Notes: generated by a model not told the origin, from the sequence alone. DNA of 64,000 nt from Shimia sp. R10_1 (GCF_017744095.1 NZ_JAGHQX010000009.1:62001-126000), one strand, 5' to 3'; positions 28,765 to 38,351 are shown, counted from the stretch's first letter. Program-made: numbers and translations.

Positions 28765-29625
28765 TTACTCCTCTGATGTGCGCATGGCGCGCGCCAACTT
28801 GGCGGCTTTGGCCAAAACAGCTTGGTTCAGCCCTGTCGCATAACCGAGCGCTTCCATACGAGCGACCACCGCCTCTGTTGCGACATTGCCTGCTGCGCCG
28901 GGCGCATAGGGGCAGCCCCCAAGCCCTCCGACCGCGGCATCAAACACCCGCACGCCCAGCGCAAGCGACGCCTCAATATTCAGCAGCGCGCGCCCGGATG
29001 TGTCGTGATAGTGGCCTGCAAGTTTTTCCACAGGCACTTCGGTGAGCACTGCCCGGAGCATCATGGAGATACTTTCTGGTGTGGCCTGTCCAATTGTGTC
29101 ACCAAGGCTGATCTCATAGCAACCAGCCTCATGGAGGTGTTTGGCAACGGCCGCGACCTTGCTGGGCGGTGTCGGGCCATCATAGGGGCAATCGGTGACA
29201 CAGCTGATGTAACCGCGCACGGGAATGCCGGCTTTTTTTGCCGCGGTGACCACCGGCGCAAATCTCTCAAGGCTTTCGGCGATGGTTGCGTTGATGTTGG
29301 CTTTGGAAAACCCTTCAGAAGCCGATCCAAATATGGCAATTTCGTCCGCTTTTGCAGCCAGAGCCCCCTCAAAGCCGCGCATGTTTGGCGTGAGGGCAGC
29401 ATATCGCACACCGGGCGCGCGCCTGATCCCCGCCAGCACATCCGCAGAATCCGCCATTTGCGGCACCCATTTGGGGCTGACAAAACTCGCGATCTCGATA
29501 CGTTTGAAACCCGCATCACTTAGGCAATCCACAAGCGCGATTTTCTCGGCTGTAGGGATCTGTCGCTTTTCGTTTTGCAGCCCATCACGTGGGCCGACTT
29601 CAAATATCTCAACAAAGTCAGACAT
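28765..29625 (-). CDS. liuE: Hydroxymethylglutaryl-CoA lyase
   Basis: A 286-residue TIM-barrel lyase that splits HMG-CoA into acetoacetate and acetyl-CoA, the last step of leucine breakdown. Visible are VGPRDGLQNE at the N-terminus, the metal-binding GHYHDTSGRALLN segment and the catalytic cysteine loop GGLGGCPYAPGAAGNVATE. It is 3 bases after the glutathione S-transferase gene and before liuC. Length is typical. Confidence 0.94.
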   Translation of the reverse strand: MSDFVEIFEVGPRDGLQNEKRQIPTAEKIALVDCLSDAGFKRIEIASFVSPKWVPQMADSADVLAGIRRAPGVRYAALTPNMRGFEGALAAKADEIAIFGSASEGFSKANINATIAESLERFAPVVTAAKKAGIPVRGYISCVTDCPYDGPTPPSKVAAVAKHLHEAGCYEISLGDTIGQATPESISMMLRAVLTEVPVEKLAGHYHDTSGRALLNIEASLALGVRVFDAAVGGLGGCPYAPGAAGNVATEAVVARMEALGYATGLNQAVLAKAAKLARAMRTSEE

Positions 29626-29628
29626 GGA

Positions 29629-30294
29629 TCATGCGCCTTCCGGAAGAGGATAAAAATCCTGCGTGTAGATTTCCTGTTCGCCATCTTTGGCAAGCGCCGC
29701 ATTGTAGGCTGGACGCTCGATGAGCCGATCCCGGTAGGCCAAAACCTTTGGGTACTCCTCCAAGTGCACATAATAGCGCGCCAATCGCAGATTGAGACCA
29801 AACATGATGTCTGCCGCTGAAAATCCTGTGGGCAGCAAATAGCCGCTTTCCTCAATCATCCCTTCGAGTGCGCGCATGGTCAGCTGCAAACGCTTGGTGT
29901 TGAGCTTCATCGTTGTAACGGAAGCCATGGCAGGATCGCGCAGGAACACATGCTGCATATTGAGCTGCTCGATCTGTGCGGCCTGGGTTTCGGCAAAATG
30001 CATCAGCTGCAAATAGCGCGCACGGATGGGGGCACCGATTGCCACCCCAAGGCCCGCGTCCGGGTGGGTCTCTGCAAGGTATTCGAGGATCGCACCGCTT
30101 TCGATCATCGGAATTCCGTCGATCTCGACGGCGGGTGCGCGTGAGGCAGGGCTGACCCCCTGTATCTCTGGAGTGTACATGGTGCCACGTCGGATGCTGT
30201 GCTCGATGATCTCGGCCTCAAGCCCAAGCTCTTCCAGCATCCAGATCACACGAAATGACCGAGAAATCGGGATATGATGCAAGCGTATGGTCAT
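29629..30294 (-). CDS. Glutathione S-transferase inside the leucine-degradation operon
   Basis: A 221-residue GST: N-terminal thioredoxin-like domain (LHHIPISRSFRVIWMLEELG, then a PAVEIDG and ESGAILEYLAE segment) and an all-helical C-terminal domain containing GFSAADIMFGLNL. The ATG overlaps the stop of the methylcrotonyl-CoA carboxylase biotin subunit by four bases, so it is translated with the pathway enzymes. A detoxifying role against reactive enoyl-CoAs such as methylcrotonyl-CoA is plausible but unproven; substrates of this class cannot be read from sequence. Confidence 0.88.
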   Translation of the reverse strand: MTIRLHHIPISRSFRVIWMLEELGLEAEIIEHSIRRGTMYTPEIQGVSPASRAPAVEIDGIPMIESGAILEYLAETHPDAGLGVAIGAPIRARYLQLMHFAETQAAQIEQLNMQHVFLRDPAMASVTTMKLNTKRLQLTMRALEGMIEESGYLLPTGFSAADIMFGLNLRLARYYVHLEEYPKVLAYRDRLIERPAYNAALAKDGEQEIYTQDFYPLPEGA

Positions 30295-32249
30295 CCCGCA
30301 TCCTCCGCTTCGTCCTCAAGCACAATCAGTGCGCTGCCATCTTCGACTTGCGCACCGTCAGCAACCATCACCTCTGCAACAACGCCATCACGGGGGGCAA
30401 GCAGAGCGTGCTCCATCTTCATCGCTTCCAAAATGGCGAGCCGGTCTCCCTGTGCCACCGCCTGCCCAGCGCTGGCAAAGATTGCTTTCACCACGCCCGG
30501 CATTGGTGCGGCGATGACATTGCCTCCGGCAGCGGCCTCATCTTCACGTTCGAGCGGATCCACAACATGAAAGCGGTAGCCATTGCCCCAGAACACCGTG
30601 AGCTCTTGTGCCTCACGCGCGGTGCGGGCAAGCGCCTTGGTGCTGTCCACCCACCATGCGCCGTGGCGGTAGGTGACCGCGTGAGTGGTGTCGTCCACAC
30701 CAACGGTAAAATCACCGGTGCCGTTCACTTGCACTGAAACGTCGATTTGCGCGTCATTGTGCACAAGCGATACCGAATAGGTGAGCGGCGACCAGAGCAC
30801 CAGCGTTTCTGCCGGGGCAGACCCATCCATGGGGCGCAGACCCAGCGCGGTGAGCGCAGCGATGGCGCGTGATTTGGTGCAGGCCGAGGGTTGCTGCGCC
30901 AGTGTTTCCAAATGACGCTCGATCAACCCAGTGTCGACATTGCCCGCGACAAAATCTGGCTGGGCGGCCAAGAGCGCGAGAAAACTCACATTGGTGACGG
31001 TCCCGCCAACCTCTGTCCAGCGCAGGGCGCGCTCCAACTGTTTGAGCGCCACATCCCGCGTTGGCCCATGCACGACCAGCTTGGCAATCATCGGGTCATA
31101 CCACGGGGAGATGGTATCCCCGGCGCGCACGCCACTGTCTACACGCGCTTCTGGTGGGAAGGTCAGATGACTCAATGTGCCGGTGGCGGGCAGGAAACCT
31201 TTGGGCACATCTTCGGCGTAAATGCGGGCCTCAAAGGCATGGCCCGTGATGGTCAGCGCCTCTTGGGATTTTGGCAGCGGCTCCCCAGCGGCCACTCGCA
31301 ACTGCCATTCAACCAAATCGACTCCGGTGATGGCCTCAGTCACGGGGTGCTCGACTTGCAGGCGGGTGTTCATCTCCATGAACCAGAACCCATCCGGACG
31401 CAGCCCGTCACTACCATCAACAATAAACTCGATGGTGCCCGCGCCCTTGTAATTGATCGCCTCGGCAGCCCTGACGGCGGCCTGCCCCATGGCGGCACGC
31501 ATCTCTTCCGTCATCCCCGGCGCAGGCGCCTCCTCAATGACCTTCTGGTGGCGGCGCTGTAGTGAACAGTCCCGCTCAAATAGATGCACCGCATTGGTGC
31601 CATCACCAAAGACTTGCACCTCTATGTGGCGCGGGCTTGTGACAAATTTCTCTATCAACACATCAGAGTTGCCAAAGGCTGTTGTGGCTTCGCCCTGCGC
31701 ACTCGCCAGCGCATCCGCAAAATCAGCAGGATTTTCGACAAGCCGCATGCCTTTGCCACCGCCCCCAGCAACCGCTTTGATCAGAACGGGATAGCCAATC
31801 GCCTCTGCCTGATCCGCCAGAAACGCAGCACCCTGATTGGTGCCGTGATAACCCGGCACAACGGGCACACTGGCTTTCTCCATCAAAACCTTAGCTGCAT
31901 CCTTGAGACCCATTGCGCGAATGGCCTCTGCTGAGGGACCGATGAAGGTCAGACCTGCGGCTTCTACCGCTTCGACAAATTCGGGGTTTTCAGACAGGAA
32001 GCCATACCCCGGATGAATGCCCTGCGCACCTGCCTCCAAAGCGGCGGCAATGATCACATCGCCCTTAAGATAGCTTTCCGCAGGCGCAGCCCCCCCGATG
32101 TGCACGGCCTGATCGGCCAGCGCGACATGTTTGGCACCCGCATCAGCATCGGAATAGACGGCCACGGTTTTCACACCCATGGCGCGCGCGGTCTCCATCA
32201 CGCGGCAGGCAATTTCGCCACGGTTGGCAATCAGGATTTTCTCAAACAT
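30291..32249 (-). CDS. liuD: Methylcrotonyl-CoA carboxylase, biotin carboxylase/carrier subunit
   Basis: A 652-residue subunit with an N-terminal biotin carboxylase domain (ILIANRGEIACRVMETARAM; ATP-grasp glycine loop VAGGGGKGMRLV; EMNTRLQVEHPVTE) and a C-terminal biotinyl domain with EAMKMEH, the biotinylated lysine being about residue 611. The middle region is the usual linker domain. Neighbouring genes for the beta subunit, isovaleryl-CoA dehydrogenase and HMG-CoA lyase favour methylcrotonyl-CoA over propionyl-CoA as substrate. The birA gene in this window would supply its biotin ligase. Confidence 0.92.
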   Translation of the reverse strand: MFEKILIANRGEIACRVMETARAMGVKTVAVYSDADAGAKHVALADQAVHIGGAAPAESYLKGDVIIAAALEAGAQGIHPGYGFLSENPEFVEAVEAAGLTFIGPSAEAIRAMGLKDAAKVLMEKASVPVVPGYHGTNQGAAFLADQAEAIGYPVLIKAVAGGGGKGMRLVENPADFADALASAQGEATTAFGNSDVLIEKFVTSPRHIEVQVFGDGTNAVHLFERDCSLQRRHQKVIEEAPAPGMTEEMRAAMGQAAVRAAEAINYKGAGTIEFIVDGSDGLRPDGFWFMEMNTRLQVEHPVTEAITGVDLVEWQLRVAAGEPLPKSQEALTITGHAFEARIYAEDVPKGFLPATGTLSHLTFPPEARVDSGVRAGDTISPWYDPMIAKLVVHGPTRDVALKQLERALRWTEVGGTVTNVSFLALLAAQPDFVAGNVDTGLIERHLETLAQQPSACTKSRAIAALTALGLRPMDGSAPAETLVLWSPLTYSVSLVHNDAQIDVSVQVNGTGDFTVGVDDTTHAVTYRHGAWWVDSTKALARTAREAQELTVFWGNGYRFHVVDPLEREDEAAAGGNVIAAPMPGVVKAIFASAGQAVAQGDRLAILEAMKMEHALLAPRDGVVAEVMVADGAQVEDGSALIVLEDEAEDAG

Positions 32250-32318
32250 AGCGGCCTCCCGACCTTATCCTTCATTCTGCCCGGACGACGCCGGGGTGCG
32301 GGGGCAGACCCCCACCGC

Positions 32319-33923
32319 TTACATCCGGAACACGCCGAACTTGGTCTCTTCGATTGGTGCATTGAGCGCAGAACACAGGCTCAGATGCAGCACATCGCGG
32401 GTTTTGCGGGGATCAATGATCCCATCATCCCAAAGGCGTGCGGATGCATAAAGCGGGTGACTTTGTTCTTCGAACATCTCAAGCGTGGGCTGCTTAAAGG
32501 CAGCCTCTTCTTCTGCCGACCATTCCCCGCCCCTCCGTTCGATCGCATCACGTTTCACGGTGGCAAGCACACCAGCGGCCTGTTCCCCTCCCATCACGGA
32601 GATGCGCGAGTTTGGCCATGTCCAGAGGAACCGCGGACTGTAGGCACGCCCCGCCATGCCGTAGTTGCCCGCCCCAAAAGAGCCGCCCACAAGCATGGTG
32701 ATTTTCGGCACTTTGGTGGTGGCAACAGCCGTCACCAGCTTGGCACCATGGCGCGCAATGCCTTCGGCCTCATACTTCTGCCCGACCATGAAGCCGGTGA
32801 TGTTTTGCAAGAACACCAGCGGAATGCGGCGTTGCGAACAAAGTTCAACAAAATGCGCCCCCTTGGCGGCGCTTTCGGAATAGAGCACACCGTTGTTGGC
32901 GATGATGCCAACCGGGCAGCCTTTGACATGGGCAAAGCCGCACACCAGCGTTTCGCCAAAACGTTTTTTGAACTCATCAAAGCGGCTGCCATCCACCACC
33001 CGCGCAATCACCTCACGGATGTCATAAGGCGTGCGCAGCCCGCCCGGCACCACGCCAAGGATTTCTTCGGGATCGTAAGCCGGATCTTCGGGGCTGGCCC
33101 AATCCACCGTTTGGGGCTTGGTGCGGTTCAGATGCCTGAGCGACTCGCGCGCCAATGCCAGTGCGTGCGCATCATCTTCGGCCAGATAATCCGCAACTCC
33201 CGAAAGCCGTGTGTGGACGTCACCGCCGCCAAGGTCTTCGGCGCTGACCACCTCGCCCGTTGCGGCCTTCACCAGCGGCGGGCCTGCAAGGAAGATGGTG
33301 CCCTGCTCTTTCACAATGATGGTGACGTCGGACATGGCGGGCACATAGGCCCCACCTGCGGTGCAGGAGCCCATAACAACGGCGACCTGAGGGATGCCTT
33401 TGGCGCTCATATTCGCCTGATTGAAGAAAATGCGCCCGAAGTGGTCGCGATCCGGGAAGACCTCGTCCTGTTGCGGCAGATTGGCGCCGCCGCTGTCCAC
33501 CAGATAGACGCAAGGCAGGTTGTTTTGCTCGGCAATTTCCTGCGCCCGCAGGTGTTTTTTGACGGTCATGGGGTAGTAGGTGCCGCCTTTCACGGTGGCG
33601 TCATTGCAGACCACCATGACCTCCTGTCCGTGCACACGCCCGATGCCCGCGACAACACCCGCACAGGGCGCCGCGCCTTCATACATCCCATGCGCAGCGG
33701 TCGCGCCGATTTCCAGAAACGGCGAACCCGGATCCAAAAGCCCCGCCACGCGGCGACGCGGCAGCATTTTACCGCGGCTTTCATGGCGCGCACGAGAGGC
33801 TTCGCCGCCGCCCTGACGGGCAGCCTGTGCCACGGATTGCACGGTTTCCAGCATCTCAAGGTGCGCCGCGCGGTTGGCGGCAAAGTCCTCAGAGCCGGTC
33901 ATAACTTTAGATTGCAGCTTCAT
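32319..33923 (-). CDS. liuB: Methylcrotonyl-CoA carboxylase, carboxyltransferase subunit
   Basis: A 534-residue carboxyltransferase. Regions typical of the acyl-CoA carboxylase beta fold are present, including [40 protein letters not shown] (a methylcrotonyl-CoA carboxylase signature), and [11 protein letters not shown]. It precedes liuD by 69 bases and diverges from ompW. A GC-rich five-bp hairpin sits in the gap to liuD. Confidence 0.93.
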   Translation of the reverse strand: MKLQSKVMTGSEDFAANRAAHLEMLETVQSVAQAARQGGGEASRARHESRGKMLPRRRVAGLLDPGSPFLEIGATAAHGMYEGAAPCAGVVAGIGRVHGQEVMVVCNDATVKGGTYYPMTVKKHLRAQEIAEQNNLPCVYLVDSGGANLPQQDEVFPDRDHFGRIFFNQANMSAKGIPQVAVVMGSCTAGGAYVPAMSDVTIIVKEQGTIFLAGPPLVKAATGEVVSAEDLGGGDVHTRLSGVADYLAEDDAHALALARESLRHLNRTKPQTVDWASPEDPAYDPEEILGVVPGGLRTPYDIREVIARVVDGSRFDEFKKRFGETLVCGFAHVKGCPVGIIANNGVLYSESAAKGAHFVELCSQRRIPLVFLQNITGFMVGQKYEAEGIARHGAKLVTAVATTKVPKITMLVGGSFGAGNYGMAGRAYSPRFLWTWPNSRISVMGGEQAAGVLATVKRDAIERRGGEWSAEEEAAFKQPTLEMFEEQSHPLYASARLWDDGIIDPRKTRDVLHLSLCSALNAPIEETKFGVFRM

Positions 33924-33978
33924 ATGCCCCCCAATTGCGGCGAATGTTTTGATGCGCGCAGATTTTGCTCACGCGATT

Positions 33979-33992
33979 TTGATCCAGATCAG
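33979..33992. promoter_or_regulatory. FNR/FnrL-type box upstream of ompW
   Basis: TTGATCCAGATCAG matches TTGAT-N4-ATCAA at 9 of 10 fixed positions. Its centre (33985.5) is 41.5 bases upstream of a predicted transcription start near 34027, just after a CATACT -10 box at 34015-34020. That is the classic position for FNR-type activation of a class II promoter. Oxygen-dependent ompW expression would fit FNR control of ompW known in enteric bacteria. Confidence 0.6.
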
Positions 33993-34062
33993 AGCGGGCG
34001 CGCGCGGCCTGAGTCATACTCCCGACATAACCCCTCATAACGACTATGAAATGAGATCCTCC

Positions 34063-34668
34063 ATGAAACGTATGACCTCCACGCTGGCTCTGACCGCCGT
34101 TCTTGCCGCATTCTCTGCGCCTGCTTTTGCGCAATCCCAAGGGGATTGGACTGTGGGTATTGGCTTTGGGAACGTGAACCCGAAATCTGGCAACGGCACG
34201 CTCGCGAACCTTGAAGCAGACGTTGACGACAACACCCGCCCGATCTTTACGCTGGAATACTTCATCCGCGACAACATCGGCATCGAGCTGCTTGCAGCAA
34301 CCCCATTTTCGCACACTGTGACGCTGTCGAACGGTGCGACCGCCGGGAAAGTGAAACAGCTGCCGCCCACGCTGTCGGTGAACTACCACATTCCGACCAA
34401 CAGCAAATTCACCCCATTCTTCGGCGTGGGCCTGAACTACACAACCTTCTTTGAAGAAGAATCCGCCCTTGGCACTCTGAAGCTCGATGACTCCTGGGGT
34501 ATCGCGCTGAATGCGGGTGTTGACTACGCGGTTTCTGATAAAGGCGCGGTGCGCTTTAACGTGCGCTGGATCGATATCGACTCCGACGTGACCTTGGACG
34601 GTGGCAACATCGGCACCGCAGAAATCGACCCGATTGTCATCTCTGCAAGCTATGTGCACCGCTTCTGA
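34063..34668 (+). CDS. ompW: Outer membrane protein OmpW family
   Basis: A 201-residue protein: a 23-residue signal peptide (MKRMTSTLALTAVLAAFSAP then AFA) and an eight-stranded beta-barrel. Recognisable OmpW features are DWTVGIGFGNVNPKSGNG near the mature N-terminus, NIGIELLAATPFSH, KQLPPTLSVNYH, the FTPFFGVGLNYTTF strand, and SYVHRF ending in the aromatic C-terminal residue needed for outer-membrane insertion. It probably lets small hydrophobic molecules cross the outer membrane. Its gene lies on the plus strand between liuA and liuB, which are both on the minus strand. Confidence 0.9.
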   Translation: MKRMTSTLALTAVLAAFSAPAFAQSQGDWTVGIGFGNVNPKSGNGTLANLEADVDDNTRPIFTLEYFIRDNIGIELLAATPFSHTVTLSNGATAGKVKQLPPTLSVNYHIPTNSKFTPFFGVGLNYTTFFEEESALGTLKLDDSWGIALNAGVDYAVSDKGAVRFNVRWIDIDSDVTLDGGNIGTAEIDPIVISASYVHRF

Positions 34669-34712
34669 AGACAGTGCATTGTGCCGCAGTGCATAACGCC
34701 GACACATTTGCG

Positions 34713-34738
34713 AAGGGCGACCTCTGGTTCGCCCTTTT
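34713..34738 (+). terminator. Intrinsic terminator after ompW
   Basis: AAGGGCGA / TCGCCCTT (34713-34720 with 34729-34736), 8-base loop, ending in TTTT, between the convergent ompW and liuA genes. The minus-strand side lacks a T-run, so it mainly serves ompW. Confidence 0.7.
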
Positions 34739-34775
34739 GCTTTGCGCGTCTTCAGATGTGGAGCCAATGCGCCCA

Positions 34776-35939
34776 TCAGCTCATGGCCGTCATCAATTCA
34801 CGGCCAATCAGCATACGGCGGATCTCGCTGGTGCCTGCGCCGATTTCCATCAGCTTGGCATCCCGGAAAATCCTGCCGACGGGATTGTCTGACAAATACC
34901 CAGCCCCACCAAAAGCCTGCACCGCCTGATGCGCCTGTGTCATGGCCACTTCTGAAGCATAAAGACAGCAGGCCGCGGCATCCTGACGTGTGATGCGCCC
35001 CTGATCACAGGCTTTTGCGCATTCATAAACGTAGGCACGTGCCGAGTTCATCGCGGTGTACATGTCGGCAATCTTGCCCTGCATCAGTTGGAAGTTTCCG
35101 ATGGAAGTGCCAAACTGTTTGCGCTCCACCATGTAGGGCATCACTTCGTCCAGACAGGCCGCCAGAATACCCGTGCCGATGCCCGCCAACACAACCCGCT
35201 CATAATCGAGCCCGGACATCAGAACAGCGACACCTTTACCCTCTTCGCCCAGCACATTTTCAAACGGCACTTCGCAATCTTCAAAGATCAACTCTGCAGT
35301 GTTGGACCCCCGCATGCCCAGCTTGTCAAAATGCGGGCTGGTGGAGAATCCCTTCATCTCTTTTTCAATGAGGAAAGCGGTGATGCCACGCGGCCCCGCA
35401 TCTGGATCGGTCTTAGCATAAACAACCAGTGTGTCCGCATCCGGGCCATTGGTGATCCAATATTTGTTGCCGTTGAGCACAAAGCGGTCGTTACGCTTTT
35501 CGGCCCGCAACTTCATTGAAACAACATCAGAGCCCGCCGATGGCTCTGACATGGCCAAAGCGCCCACATGTTCACCCGAAATCAGGCGCGGCAAGTATTT
35601 CTGCTTTTGCTCTTCGGTGCCGTTGAGCTTGATTTGGTTGACACAGAGGTTGGAATGCGCGCCGTAAGAAAGAGACACCGATGCGCTTGCACGCGCCAAT
35701 TCCTCCACCACGATCACATGGGCCAGATAGGACATCTCTGCACCGCCGTAGGCCTCCGGCACGGTGACGCCAAGCAGACCCAGCTCGCCAAACTCTTTCC
35801 AAAGTTCATTTGGAAATTCGTTCTTCTGATCAATCTCGGCGGCCATCGGCTTGATGCGCTCCTGCGCAAAGCGGTGCACCATCTCGCGCAATGCGTTGAT
35901 GTCCTCACCCAGATCAAAATTCATGGTGTGCGTGAACAT
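34776..35939 (-). CDS. liuA: Isovaleryl-CoA dehydrogenase
   Basis: A 387-residue flavin acyl-CoA dehydrogenase for isovaleryl-CoA to methylcrotonyl-CoA. Two features support this family over other acyl-CoA dehydrogenases: the catalytic glutamate is in [11 protein letters not shown], the place used by isovaleryl-CoA dehydrogenase, and the usual C-terminal YEGT glutamate position is instead [14 protein letters not shown]. The ATG at 35939 has GGAGGAGG upstream and gives the normal N-terminus; longer in-frame starts are not convincing. It is transcribed separately from liuB-D, with ompW in between. Confidence 0.94.
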   Translation of the reverse strand: MFTHTMNFDLGEDINALREMVHRFAQERIKPMAAEIDQKNEFPNELWKEFGELGLLGVTVPEAYGGAEMSYLAHVIVVEELARASASVSLSYGAHSNLCVNQIKLNGTEEQKQKYLPRLISGEHVGALAMSEPSAGSDVVSMKLRAEKRNDRFVLNGNKYWITNGPDADTLVVYAKTDPDAGPRGITAFLIEKEMKGFSTSPHFDKLGMRGSNTAELIFEDCEVPFENVLGEEGKGVAVLMSGLDYERVVLAGIGTGILAACLDEVMPYMVERKQFGTSIGNFQLMQGKIADMYTAMNSARAYVYECAKACDQGRITRQDAAACCLYASEVAMTQAHQAVQAFGGAGYLSDNPVGRIFRDAKLMEIGAGTSEIRRMLIGRELMTAMS

Positions 35940-35957
35940 TGGCCCCTCCTCCGTTAT

Positions 35958-35971
35958 TGAACACTTGTTCA
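35958..35971. promoter_or_regulatory. Dyad in the liuA promoter region
   Basis: TGAACA-CT-TGTTCA, perfect 6-bp arms with a 2-base centre, 18 bases upstream of the liuA start codon and next to an AT-rich stretch. Form and position suggest an operator of a TetR-type regulator; which one cannot be told. Confidence 0.5.
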
Positions 35972-36092
35972 TATAATTAGGCTGACTCGCGCATCGGATC
36001 AAGAGGATTTCCTCATCGGCCCGCATCACAACATGAAACGCGCGCAACCGAACCGCGCACGGGGTGTAAATTTAGAGGAAAAAGTACGCCGC

Positions 36093-37427
36093 TCAGGAGG
36101 CCTTGGCCTCAAGCGCCGGATAACGCGCGCCAAGCGTGACGCCGCGTGCAACAAAGCTGACCAAAAGCGCGATCCAAAGACCATGATTGGCAAAACTTGG
36201 CACTAGCACCAATAACGCCACCAGATAGACCAGAGCCGAGATGAACATCATATTGCGCATCTCTCTCGTTTGGGTGGCACCGATGAAAATCCCATCCAGC
36301 ATCCATCCCGCCAGACCAATGATGGGCGCAAGCACCATCCAGGGCAAATACGCCCTTGCCTCGACACGCACCTCCGGCGCGGTGGTCATCACATCAATGA
36401 CCCAGCCGCCTATCAGCGCAAAGGTCAGTGACATCAAAACCACGCAGATCAGCCCCCAGAAACTCGACATCAGAGAGGCTTTGCGCAAGCTTGCCCTGTC
36501 TTTGGCCCCAAAGGCCTGCCCCACCATAGCCTCAACGGAAAAGGCAAAGCCATCAAGCGCATAGGCCGTGATTTCAAGGAACTGCAAAAGCACCTGATTG
36601 GCGGCGAGCGTGACATCCCCAAAGTCGGCACCCAGAAACAGAAAAGACATAAAGATCGCCTGCAGCAAAAGTGATCGCAGCAAGATGTCGCGATTGACCA
36701 TTGCCATTTCACGCAATGCGACAGCATCCAAAAGACGCGCCAAATCCTTCCAGGCCGGAGTCTGAAACACATCCCGACACAGCCACAACGCCAAGAAAGC
36801 GCCAGATACTTCGGCGATTACCGTCGCAGTCGCCACACCACCCACGCCCCAGCCCAAGCCAAGCACAAACCACAGATCCAGCAGGATATTCAGCCCATTC
36901 ATCCAGATCTGGATCACAAGCACTGCCTTGGTGCGTTCATGCGCAATCAGCCACCCGGTCAGCCCGTAAATCGCAATGGCCGCAGGCGCAGACCAGACCC
37001 GAATCTGCAGATATTGCTGCGCGAGGCTTTCCACCTCTGGCGACGCAGGGGACAGCCAGAACGCCGCGCGAAAGAGGTAGACCTGCGCTACAATCACGAG
37101 CACGCCACCAGCAAAACCAATCATCACCGCCCGCGTGAGCATGGCCGCAACTTCGCCTTGCCGTCCCGCACCGATGGCTTTGGCCGTCAAGCCGGTGGTC
37201 CCCATCCGCAGGAAACCAAAGATCCAGTAAAGTCCGGCAAGAATGATCGCCCCGATCCCCACTGCGCCAATCGGCGCCGCCTCCCCCATTTGACCAACAA
37301 CGCCCGTGTCCACCGCTCCAAGAATGGGAACGGTGGCGTTTGACAGCACAATCGGAAGGGCTGTGTGCAAAATACGGCGATGCGTGATTTCACCGACACC
37401 ACCGGCTTGCACGTTGGGGTCAGTCAT
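36093..37427 (-). CDS. MATE-family multidrug/toxin efflux transporter
   Basis: A 444-residue polytopic inner-membrane protein with about 12 hydrophobic helices arranged as two similar halves, each opening with a segment like ILHTALPIVLSNATVPIL and later RDILLRSLLLQAIFMSF. This is the MATE (DinF-like) fold, which exports cationic drugs or metabolites using sodium or proton gradients; substrate unknown. Its ATG overlaps the stop of the PaaI-type thioesterase gene by eight bases, so all three genes from 38351 down form one transcript. Confidence 0.85.
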   Translation of the reverse strand: MTDPNVQAGGVGEITHRRILHTALPIVLSNATVPILGAVDTGVVGQMGEAAPIGAVGIGAIILAGLYWIFGFLRMGTTGLTAKAIGAGRQGEVAAMLTRAVMIGFAGGVLVIVAQVYLFRAAFWLSPASPEVESLAQQYLQIRVWSAPAAIAIYGLTGWLIAHERTKAVLVIQIWMNGLNILLDLWFVLGLGWGVGGVATATVIAEVSGAFLALWLCRDVFQTPAWKDLARLLDAVALREMAMVNRDILLRSLLLQAIFMSFLFLGADFGDVTLAANQVLLQFLEITAYALDGFAFSVEAMVGQAFGAKDRASLRKASLMSSFWGLICVVLMSLTFALIGGWVIDVMTTAPEVRVEARAYLPWMVLAPIIGLAGWMLDGIFIGATQTREMRNMMFISALVYLVALLVLVPSFANHGLWIALLVSFVARGVTLGARYPALEAKAS

Positions 37428-37929
37428 CCTGACTTGGCATCAGGAAATGCCCGGTGGCCTGCGCAAACAGCACGTTGCGCTGATCTTGCCATGCTTCCAC
37501 ATGCACAGAGGCATAACGCCGCCCCGAGCGATTGACGCGCGCCCGCGCATAGGCATCGCGCGGCAAACCGGAACGCAAATAATCGACGGTAAAGTCGATG
37601 GTCTTTGGCATGCGTGGCAAATGCCCCTCTGACAGGCGCTCCATCGACAGCCGCCCACTTTCTATATCATCCCATAACCCCGACCACGCGAGACCAATCA
37701 CAGCCGTGGTTTCCAAAAAGCCTGCTGTGACCCCACCATGAATGGCAGGCAACATTGGGTTGCCAATCAGCTTGTCATCAAAGGGCAGTATTGCGGTAAG
37801 CTCATCGCCCCGACGCTCAAATTCAATGCCAAGGAAATTGATATAGGGGACACCATGCACCAAGGCATTCAGTGCCGCATCGCGACGTTGCTTGACCACC
37901 TGCACCGGTTCTGGACGTTTACGCGCCAT
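37420..37929 (-). CDS. PaaI-family thioesterase (second copy)
   Basis: A 169-residue hotdog-fold protein. The motif HGGVTAGFLETTAV matches the PaaI-type segment with the catalytic-site glycine pair. It hydrolyses acyl-CoA thioesters or acts in housekeeping removal of stalled CoA intermediates; substrate unknown. The ATG at 37929 overlaps the upstream gene (ATGA). The two neighbouring hotdog proteins are divergent in sequence and may form a heteromer or act on different substrates. Confidence 0.82.
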   Translation of the reverse strand: MARKRPEPVQVVKQRRDAALNALVHGVPYINFLGIEFERRGDELTAILPFDDKLIGNPMLPAIHGGVTAGFLETTAVIGLAWSGLWDDIESGRLSMERLSEGHLPRMPKTIDFTVDYLRSGLPRDAYARARVNRSGRRYASVHVEAWQDQRNVLFAQATGHFLMPSQDD

Positions 37930-38351
37930 CACTTGCGCTCCACTGTGAAAGCGCCGGTGGCAGTGGCCACGGGGCGCTGCTCATCGTCATCCACTGCGGT
38001 GGCACGCACAAACGCGACTGACTTGGTAATTCGGTAGCATTCTGCCGTAGTGCGCACCGCTTGCCCGGGCGTTGCCGCGCGCATGTAATCAATCCGCAGA
38101 TCAATCGTCGCCGTTCCTGATGGCGAGGACGGATGACACATTGCGGCCGCCCCGCAGCACGTGTCCATCAATGCAGAGACCGCGCCGCCATGCAAAACGC
38201 CCGTTTCAGGGTCCCCAACAATTTTGGAATCGTAGGGCAGCTCCATTGACGCCTTACCATTGCCGATCTGCGTCAATTTCATATTGAGCGCCTTGCAATG
38301 CGGAATGGCATTTATGAAGTGCTCCGCCATTTTTGCTTTTTGAGTGTCCAT
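37929..38351 (-). CDS. PaaI-family thioesterase (first copy)
   Basis: A 140-residue hotdog-fold thioesterase with the segment GVLHGGAVSALMDTCCGAA, which is a strong match to the PaaI motif. A nearby conserved ATIDLRIDYMRAATPG strand is typical. It opens the thioesterase-thioesterase-MATE unit and is divergent from a MerR-type regulator gene 118 bases away, which may control it. Confidence 0.85.
   Translation of the reverse strand: MDTQKAKMAEHFINAIPHCKALNMKLTQIGNGKASMELPYDSKIVGDPETGVLHGGAVSALMDTCCGAAAMCHPSSPSGTATIDLRIDYMRAATPGQAVRTTAECYRITKSVAFVRATAVDDDEQRPVATATGAFTVERK

Noticed and set aside
32300-32313. Short GGGGG-CAGA-CCCCC hairpin as a terminator between liuB and liuD
   Set aside because: Only five base pairs and no T-run, within a co-directional operon; too weak to call.
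32013-34040. A 675-codon plus-strand frame across liuD and liuB
   Set aside because: Same reason: antisense to two convincing carboxylase genes.
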